Below are positions 32,388 through 37,748 of a DNA stretch of 37,748 bases, one piece after another. Numbering within the stretch: the stretch's first letter is position 1; each line of letters begins with the position of its first letter. The notes below the pieces were generated by a model. That model was not told the origin of the DNA. It was given only the letters and a program-made list of their open reading frames with translations, and did no database searches. The translations under genes and the position numbers were made by a program. This stretch comes from an uncultured Ruminococcus sp. (GTDB taxonomy: Bacteria > Bacillota > Clostridia > Oscillospirales > CAG-272), in NCBI GenBank assembly GCA_902762505.1, contig CACWOQ010000016.1:1-37748 (forward strand), in the 5' to 3' direction.

Positions 32388-33347
32388 TCACTGTCCCACC
32401 TTTGATAAGAGTTTCTTGATCAGCATGTTGGAGCCTATCATCATCAGGAACAGTATCGTTGCGATGGCGGATGAATATCCGACCTCGAAACGCTGTCCGC
32501 CGTAGTCCTCCAAGTGGTGCATGATCGTCCACGCGCAGTAGTCGACCGAGGGGAAGCCGGCGAGCGCCGTAACTATACCGCCGAAGCCGAACGAACCGGT
32601 GATACTCATAACGGCACCGAACATCAGCTGTTCCTTCATGGAAGGCAGTGTGATGTACCACAGCTCCTGCCAGCGGTTCTTTACGCCGTCGAGCGCGCCG
32701 GCTTCATACAGGCTGTTGTCGACGATCTGAAGACCGGCGATGAACGAAAGGAACGTGGTGCCGAGTGAGGTCCACAGAGCGACTATGATGCACAGCGGCA
32801 TGACGTAGCGCGCGTCCGCGAACCACTGTATGGGCTCCGTTATGAAGTTGAACTCGATCAGGAAGCCGTTTACGTAACCGTAACGGTCCGACGAGAAGAA
32901 TATACCGAATATCTGATACATGGAGCCCGCGATCGACGGAGCGTAGAATATCAGCGTTACGAACGCTCTCATCTTAGGCGGAAGCTCGTTTATGAACCAT
33001 GCGACGAACAGCGAAAGCAGGTATGACACGGGACCCGTGATAACTGCGAAGATCAGCGTGTTCTGTATGGCGGTCAAGAATATATCGTCATCGAGGAACA
33101 GTCTGACGTAGTTGTCAAGTCCGACAAATTTCGGCCATTCGAGCAGGTTGAAGGACGTGAAGCTCAGTATCATCGAAAGGAAGACCGGAACGACCGTGAA
33201 AACGAAGAACAGGATGAAGAACGGGGCGATCATTATGTAGCCCGCCTTGTTCTTTTTCATCTCCTTCAGAGTCCACGCGGCTCTGGACATATCCTTACGT
33301 GCCACCGGCTTTGCTTTTCTTTCTTTTACTGCCGTATTCTGTGACAT
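32388..33347 (-). CDS. CUT1-type carbohydrate ABC permease, MalF-like (first pair)
   Basis: 319 aa; basic N-terminus (about residues 1-35), then six transmembrane segments. The EAA loop is DNSLYEAGALDGVKNRWQEL, then WYITLPSMKEQ. The first extracellular loop includes WPKFVGLDNYVRLFLDDDI, typical of MalF homologues. AGGAG lies about 9 nt upstream of the ATG. It is the first permease after the solute-binding protein, from which it is separated by 68 nt, the largest gap in the operon; no strong hairpin is visible in that gap. Confidence 0.93.
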   Translation of the reverse strand: MSQNTAVKERKAKPVARKDMSRAAWTLKEMKKNKAGYIMIAPFFILFFVFTVVPVFLSMILSFTSFNLLEWPKFVGLDNYVRLFLDDDIFLTAIQNTLIFAVITGPVSYLLSLFVAWFINELPPKMRAFVTLIFYAPSIAGSMYQIFGIFFSSDRYGYVNGFLIEFNFITEPIQWFADARYVMPLCIIVALWTSLGTTFLSFIAGLQIVDNSLYEAGALDGVKNRWQELWYITLPSMKEQLMFGAVMSITGSFGFGGIVTALAGFPSVDYCAWTIMHHLEDYGGQRFEVGYSSAIATILFLMMIGSNMLIKKLLSKVGQ

Positions 33348-33415
33348 GTTGATTATCTCCTGTTTAAGATTTTGCCGTATTACAATATGAATCTATATTA
33401 TATGGACCGGCGGGA

Positions 33416-36400
33416 TCACTTGAACCACTCGGGATGAGCGGCTTCGTTCTCCGCTTTGTAATCCTCATACGTGATCAGACCGAATTCCTTGCGCTTACGA
33501 GACAGCTCGTTGTTGATGTACTGTATCTGGTCAAGCAGCGAATCCGTTGCGTCGGCGTTGTTGTTGTAGCAGTTCAGGAACGCGAAGTCAACGTAACGGG
33601 TGATTATGTAACCGCCCGGGAACTCCGGCGTGCCCTTGAGGTGCGCGAACTGCGCTTCAAGGTTCTTTCTCTCCGAGTTTGTCCAGGACATGTTGCGGAG
33701 AGCCTCGGTATTGGCGGTGTTGAATTTCGCAGCCATACCGACTATAGCTTCATACTGTTTTGCGTAAGTGGACTGAGCCTCCGCTCCCGTCCACCACTTC
33801 ATGAACTCCCAGCAGTTTTTGCGGAGCTCCTCGGATCTTCCGCTCTTGTCTCTCATAAGGACCGTGGCGGCGACCGAGCAGGGCGCGTTGCTGTTTATCA
33901 CGGGCGTGCCGTCTTCGTTATAGACGATCTGGTTGTTTTCGTCTCTGACGACGGTACCGGGCAGCAGGGTGAATTCCCACAGACCGCGGAGCTCCGTCGC
34001 GTAGATCGTGAACTGGTTGTACGTCAGGTAGTCGGCGACGGCGATAGGCATCTCACCCATTCTGAAATAGGTCGCGAGGTCGTACGCGCGCGGGAACTTG
34101 AATACCTGGAACAGCGTGACCAGCTCTTCGAAGCACTGCAGCGAAGTCTTGGAATCTATGTTTATCTGCATACCGTCCATTACGCCGTCACCGTCGATAT
34201 CGGAGTACAGGTCTTCGTCACGCTGATACATCAGCATCTGCAGACCGCCGAGGCTCGACGGGAAGCCTATCTTACGGTAATTTATCTGAAGGGTAGGAAC
34301 TATGTCGTAAAGATCATCCCATGTCTGCGGAACCTCAAGATCGAGCTCCGCGAAAATGTCCTTGCGGTAGAACAGCATCGAGAATCCGAGTCGTTCCGGT
34401 ATTCCGTAATAAATATACGAACCGAGGCTGTCCGGGTTTTCAAGTCTCAGACCTACGAGCGCCTGATCGTTGAAGCGGTTTGCGCATACTTCGGGGTAAT
34501 CGGAGTAAAGGTTGTTCGCTCCGTCCGCCTCGACGTACAGCGGCTCGACCGCGCTTCTTATCGCGTAGTTGATGACGTCGGACTGACCCATGGCGAGCGA
34601 TATATCGGGACCGTCGCCGGCAAGCGTCGCCGGGAGCAGCGTGCCGCCCGCAACGAGCTTGAGGTCGACCTTTACCGGGCAGGTAAGGTCTATCATTTCA
34701 CGCATAACCTGCGCTTCCTCACGGCTGGTGGAGATCCATACCTCGACCGCTTCCGCGTCGCTGTTGTCCTCAACGGAGCCGAGCGAGTTGTAGTCGGTGA
34801 AGAAGCTTGCGAAGAACGCCTTGATCTCGAACGTGAAAGCGTTCCAGAAGCCCGCGGTTCCTCTCGGATACTGCTTCGCCGGTTTTGCGGCGGGCTGCAG
34901 GGAGATAAAGTCGAAGGTGAGCGCCTGAAGCTTCGTGTTCATCATCCAGGTGCCGAGGTAACCGGTGTTGACCTTGAGGTTGTCGAGGTTCTTCGCTATC
35001 TCGGATTCCTTCGTGCTCATCTTGTCGAGCAGGTACGCTATCTTTTCAAGCGTCGCTATATCGGACGCGGATTTACCGCCGAGTATCTTCTTGAACTGCT
35101 CCGCTATCGCCGTTATTCTGTCTCTTACGTCTCTCATAAGAAGGATGGAGTCGTAGATCGTGGCGGCGAAGTCGTAAGACGTGTATTCATCGGGGCTCGG
35201 ACCGGTGATCCTGATTATGGACTGATATATGGAGTTCATATCTTCTATGCAGTCCTGGATCTGACGGAGCGTGTCGGACATATTGCCGTAGCAGACCTCC
35301 ATGCGGATCACGGCGTCCTCTCCCGCGTTGAACCAGAATTTCAGATCCTGTTCGCCGTCGGTGAGCGGGGAGCACTGCCAGTCGTCGGAATAGTTGAACT
35401 GGAGTCTCGTGCAGTTTTCAAACGGTATCTGTCCGTTTATAGTGAGCGAACGCGAAACGTAAAGACCTTCGCGTATGGACTGCTTGAATCTCGGGACTAT
35501 GTAGTAGTAACCGCTTTCGGTTATCTCGCTGCCCGGGATGGTCCATTCGATCCACTGACCGAACGTCTGCCATTTGCTTCCGCCGATCGTGTTCAGCAGC
35601 TGCTTCGCGGCGTGCTGCGGCTCGGTTATGGAGCTGGTCCTGTCGTTTACGGCGTAGATGGTGAGGTCGGACGCGGCGCTGGGCGTTTCAGCCTGCACCT
35701 TCGGCGCGTCAGCCGCCGCCGACGCGTCTGCGCCGCCGTGCTGCGCAAGATACTCCTCGTACGATACGGGAGACTTGTAAGGCACGATCGCTATCTCGTC
35801 GATGATTATATCGTTCATCGTCGCGTTGAAGGAGATAACGTGTTCTCCCTGAGTCAGCGCGTATTTGAGCGGCTCGAGCACGAAGCCCTGCGAATCCATA
35901 AGGTAGGAATCGCTCCATTCGTAGATCTGGATCTTCTGCGGCTTCTTTTCGTTGCCGTTCTTATCGAGCGCGAAGCCCTGCGATCCGTCGTCGCGCTTCA
36001 TGTCGGCGTTGTACTCGTCTACGAATTTTCTCGTAAATTCGTAATAGTACGATTCGCTGAACGGAGCCTTGCCGTCGACGAAGAACTCACGCTTGATGTT
36101 CGACGTGTTTATGCTCTGCGTTTCGAAGGGCTTATACGTGATGCGGACGACGTAATATCCCGTTTCGGGAATATTGACGCGCCAGCTCGTCGTACCTGCT
36201 TCGGGCATATGGAGCACGGAGCCCTTTTCGGAATCCTGCATGACCTCCGCGGTCTGCTCGGGATAGTCTTCGTCGGGCGTGAATTCATAGCCCTCCGCCG
36301 CCTTTACCGTGATTCCGGAGCCCGCGGCGTCCTTCCAGCCCGCGGCGTCCTTCTCTGTTTTGTAGGTGAAGTAGTCCTCGCTGTAGAGGTACTCCTTGAC

Positions 36401-36529
36401 CTCGTCCATGGTCGTCTTCTGCGTCTTCGGAGCCGTTGTTTCCCCGGAAGATGCGTAAGCGGCCGTCGGGATCAGCATCAGTATCGCAAGAACGACTGCG
36501 ATTACCTTTGCCGTGGTGGATGATCTCAT
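33416..36529 (-). CDS. Giant extracellular solute-binding protein with carbohydrate-binding-like modules
   Basis: 1037 aa, more than twice the size of a usual sugar-binding protein. Signal peptide about residues 1-26 ending PTAAYASS; there is no lipobox cysteine. Module 1 (about 85-260) and module 2 (about 295-400) are beta-sandwiches with matching phrases (WRVNIPETGYYVVRITYKP; WTIPGSEITESGYYYIVPRF), reminiscent of carbohydrate-binding modules. A helical region follows (about 410-545), then a family-1 solute-binding domain (about 590-1030) containing LVAGGTLLPATLAGDGPDIS, GIPERLGFSMLFYRKDIF and MKWWTGAEAQSTYAKQY. Inside it, DIDGDGVMDG looks like a calcium-binding loop. AGGAGG precedes the ATG. 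It is first in the seven-gene operon and should deliver ligand to one or both permease pairs. Confidence 0.9.
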   Translation of the reverse strand: MRSSTTAKVIAVVLAILMLIPTAAYASSGETTAPKTQKTTMDEVKEYLYSEDYFTYKTEKDAAGWKDAAGSGITVKAAEGYEFTPDEDYPEQTAEVMQDSEKGSVLHMPEAGTTSWRVNIPETGYYVVRITYKPFETQSINTSNIKREFFVDGKAPFSESYYYEFTRKFVDEYNADMKRDDGSQGFALDKNGNEKKPQKIQIYEWSDSYLMDSQGFVLEPLKYALTQGEHVISFNATMNDIIIDEIAIVPYKSPVSYEEYLAQHGGADASAAADAPKVQAETPSAASDLTIYAVNDRTSSITEPQHAAKQLLNTIGGSKWQTFGQWIEWTIPGSEITESGYYYIVPRFKQSIREGLYVSRSLTINGQIPFENCTRLQFNYSDDWQCSPLTDGEQDLKFWFNAGEDAVIRMEVCYGNMSDTLRQIQDCIEDMNSIYQSIIRITGPSPDEYTSYDFAATIYDSILLMRDVRDRITAIAEQFKKILGGKSASDIATLEKIAYLLDKMSTKESEIAKNLDNLKVNTGYLGTWMMNTKLQALTFDFISLQPAAKPAKQYPRGTAGFWNAFTFEIKAFFASFFTDYNSLGSVEDNSDAEAVEVWISTSREEAQVMREMIDLTCPVKVDLKLVAGGTLLPATLAGDGPDISLAMGQSDVINYAIRSAVEPLYVEADGANNLYSDYPEVCANRFNDQALVGLRLENPDSLGSYIYYGIPERLGFSMLFYRKDIFAELDLEVPQTWDDLYDIVPTLQINYRKIGFPSSLGGLQMLMYQRDEDLYSDIDGDGVMDGMQINIDSKTSLQCFEELVTLFQVFKFPRAYDLATYFRMGEMPIAVADYLTYNQFTIYATELRGLWEFTLLPGTVVRDENNQIVYNEDGTPVINSNAPCSVAATVLMRDKSGRSEELRKNCWEFMKWWTGAEAQSTYAKQYEAIVGMAAKFNTANTEALRNMSWTNSERKNLEAQFAHLKGTPEFPGGYIITRYVDFAFLNCYNNNADATDSLLDQIQYINNELSRKRKEFGLITYEDYKAENEAAHPEWFK

Positions 36530-36554
36530 TAGCTTTTCCTCCTGATGAATATCG

Positions 36555-36591
36555 AAAATACATTTCTTTCCCGTGGGAAAGACCGTATTTT
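36555..36591 (-). promoter_or_regulatory. Leader hairpin of the solute-binding protein operon
   Basis: Nested inverted repeats: AAAATAC (36555-36561) with GTATTTT (36585-36591), and inside them TCTTTCCC (36565-36572) with GGGAAAGA (36575-36582). The structure lies between the promoter and the AGGAGG site. In RNA the minus strand ends the stem with a short T-run (TATTTTCG), so it could attenuate or stabilise the transcript. It could also be a DNA operator. Confidence 0.55.
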
Positions 36592-36635
36592 TGCCGTGCG
36601 CGCAACGAGAAAACGCGCGCGGATTATTTATATAT

Positions 36636-36664
36636 AATATATCACGCTTTTTTTATATTGTCAA
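36636..36664 (-). promoter_or_regulatory. Sigma-A promoter of the seven-gene transport operon
   Basis: On the minus strand, consensus TTGACA (36659-36664) and TATATT (36636-36641) have a 17-bp spacer. The start would be near 36629, giving a leader of about 100 nt that carries the hairpin at 36555-36591. Confidence 0.88.
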
Positions 36665-37027
36665 GAGACCTTTTTTTAACTCAACGGGCATTTTTTTCAC
36701 ACCGGACCGTCACAAAGCCGTCACACGGGCGGATAACGCTTTTTTGTGTATTTTTACAAATTCAAAAAACATCCCGTATTTTGAAGTAAAAAATCCCCGT
36801 TTTCACTTTTCGCCGTCGCATTATGTATCATTTTGAGATTTCCGATGAAAATATTTCTGCTCCGAGATATTAAATATTTTTTAAGCGGCGCGGTTTTGCG
36901 CTTGGTCAAATCGTAAAAAAGCCGGACACGGTTTTTATGCAATTTGCACAATTTTCGGTTCGAAATTTCTCTATTTGTGCATTTTGTACAAATTTGCGAT
37001 TTTTTACTGTTTTTCGGCAAAAAGGGC

Positions 37028-37056
37028 TTTACAAACGCCTTGCACGGCATTATAAT
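37028..37056 (+). promoter_or_regulatory. Sigma-A promoter of the acetyltransferase gene
   Basis: TTTACA (37028-37033) and a perfect TATAAT (37051-37056) are separated by 17 bp. The start near 37063 leaves a leader of about 20 nt, which rules out longer in-frame versions of the protein beginning at 36937. Confidence 0.85.
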
Positions 37057-37083
37057 ATAACAAAAACGAAACCGGTCGCACAC

Positions 37084-37674
37084 ATGAAAAAAGAGTCTGT
37101 AATAAAGAAATTCAAGAAGATACCGACGATAAAAACGGAGCGGCTGACGCTCAGGCGGATGCGCGTCGAGGACTGCGCCGACATGTACGAATACTCCCGG
37201 CGGGACGACGTTACCGAATATCTTCTCTGGTCTCCGCACCCGAACAGGATCCACACTAAAAAGTATCTTGAATATATAAAGACCAGATATGACGAGGGCG
37301 AGTTTTACGACTGGGCGATAGAGCTTGACGCCGAGCGAAAAATGATCGGCACCTGCGGTTTTTCGTCTTTCGATTTCGCAAACAATTCAGCCGAGGTCGG
37401 ATACGTAATAAATCCTGCGTATCAGAAGCGCGGCTACGCGCCCGAGGCTCTGCTCGAGGTGATGATGTTCGGATTCATGGAGCTGAACCTGCACAGGATA
37501 GAGGCGAGATACATGGACGGCAACGACGCTTCGCGCAAGGTTATGGACAAGCTCGGGATGAGGTACGAGGGCTGCGCGCGCTCGTCGATGTTCGTCAAGG
37601 GGCAGTACCGTTCGATACACACCTGCGCGATGCTGAGCGACGAGTTCATTAAAAGATATTTAAAATCCGAATAG
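37084..37674 (+). CDS. GNAT family N-acetyltransferase (RimJ-like)
   Basis: 196 aa. It transfers an acetyl group from acetyl-CoA to an amine, in this subgroup often a protein N-terminus or a small molecule. Signatures: TERLTLRRMRVEDCADMY at the start, EVGYVINPAYQKRGYAPEAL with the acetyl-CoA pyrophosphate loop (about residues 104-123), and the RimJ-type ending LHRIEARYMDGNDASRKVMD with LGMRYEG. The ATG at 37084 follows a short leader and has no clear ribosome-binding site, which may mean weak translation. The substrate cannot be told from the sequence. It stands alone between the transport operon and a putative riboswitch. Confidence 0.9.
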   Translation: MKKESVIKKFKKIPTIKTERLTLRRMRVEDCADMYEYSRRDDVTEYLLWSPHPNRIHTKKYLEYIKTRYDEGEFYDWAIELDAERKMIGTCGFSSFDFANNSAEVGYVINPAYQKRGYAPEALLEVMMFGFMELNLHRIEARYMDGNDASRKVMDKLGMRYEGCARSSMFVKGQYRSIHTCAMLSDEFIKRYLKSE

Positions 37675-37711
37675 TGGAATTCTTCACACTATGGTGGTAG
37701 TATAAACGGGA

Positions 37712-37748
37712 AATAAATATTGGGGAGCTGGGTGAAAGACCCGGCTGA
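37712..37748 (+). ncRNA. Probable TPP (THI-box) riboswitch, 5' part only
   Basis: GGGGAGC (37722-37728) followed by a hairpin (GCTGGGT paired with ACCCGGC, loop GAAAG) and then GCTGA at the window edge fits the conserved THI-box order GGGG-N-GC, variable stem, GCUGAGA. TATAAA (37701-37706) could be the -10 box, but no good -35 is seen. The 3' half of the aptamer and the controlled gene are outside the window. If real, a thiamine synthesis or uptake gene follows on the plus strand. Confidence 0.6.

Larger units (their letters stand above)
36530..37083. other. 554-bp AT-rich intergenic region between divergent genes
   Basis: It contains, from left to right: the leader of the solute-binding protein operon with a long hairpin (36555-36591), the operon promoter (36636-36664), two direct copies of CCGTCACA 11 bp apart (36707-36714, 36718-36725), a T- and A-rich stretch, a dyad TGCACAA...TTGTGCA (36945-36951, 36975-36981), and the acetyltransferase promoter (37028-37056). 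No further gene is supported. Confidence 0.6.

Noticed and set aside
33434..36523. 1029-codon open frame on the plus strand, antisense to the giant binding protein
   Set aside because: It is the mirror of a real gene in a GC-biased genome that avoids TTA, CTA and TCA codons. The translation is Arg/Val/Leu-rich with no domain, signal peptide or ribosome-binding site, while the opposite strand has a clear signal peptide and solute-binding domain.
1..37748. CRISPR arrays, tRNA or rRNA genes, insertion sequences, integrases or phage genes
   Set aside because: No spaced direct repeats, cloverleaf-like segments, transposase motifs or attachment-site duplications were found when reading both strands by eye.

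Overview
The window looks like a chromosomal contig end from an uncultured Firmicute of the class Clostridia. The evidence is the gene content: a GerW/YtfJ sporulation protein, ScpA/ScpB, a YsxC GTPase next to Lon, strong Shine-Dalgarno (SD) sequences of the AGGAGG type, and sigma-A promoters with 17-bp spacers. Coding DNA is GC-rich and rich in CG dinucleotides, while intergenic DNA is very AT-rich, as in many gut or rumen Clostridia. The genus cannot be named from the sequence alone. I see no rRNA, tRNA, CRISPR array, insertion sequence or prophage.

Region 1 (1-3.9 kb, minus strand) is one run of genes read from a promoter at 3884-3912: rimM, trmD, an O-antigen-ligase-like polytopic membrane protein, and two tandem small membrane-anchored proteins, the second cut by the window edge. 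Region 2 (3.9-6.9 kb, plus) is a three-gene operon: an M55 D-aminopeptidase, a DUF4091-type putative glycoside hydrolase and a small membrane protein. It starts at a strong promoter whose -35 box overlaps a perfect 14-bp palindrome. Region 3 (6.9-16.3 kb, plus) is a housekeeping series: lon, ysxC, lysA, an M50 protease, scpA, scpB, a DUF2953 protein, ytfJ, a D-Ala-D-Ala carboxypeptidase and rluB.

Region 4 (16.3-24.1 kb) holds two ECF sigma factor/membrane-partner modules on opposite strands. Between them are a cell-wall-anchored phosphodiester glycosidase (NAGPA/DUF2233) and a divergently transcribed membrane protein. The second module ends in a decayed gene with two apparent -1 frameshifts and an in-frame stop. 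A 20-bp-stem bidirectional terminator closes the region.

Region 5 (24.1-36.7 kb, minus) is the most distinctive part: a seven-gene, 12.4-kb operon from one consensus promoter. It encodes a giant solute-binding protein (1037 aa, about 590 aa of extra N-terminal modules), a CUT1-type permease pair, a secreted NHL-repeat/TPR/YIP1 membrane fusion, a 1065-aa secreted DUF5696-type protein, and a second CUT1-type permease pair. No ATPase is encoded. The likely job is capture, surface processing and import of a complex glycan or oligosaccharide, with a shared MsmX-like ATPase elsewhere. The substrate is unknown.

Region 6 (37.0-37.7 kb, plus) has a GNAT acetyltransferase with its own promoter. The window ends inside what looks like the 5' part of a TPP (THI-box) riboswitch, so a thiamine gene probably follows.
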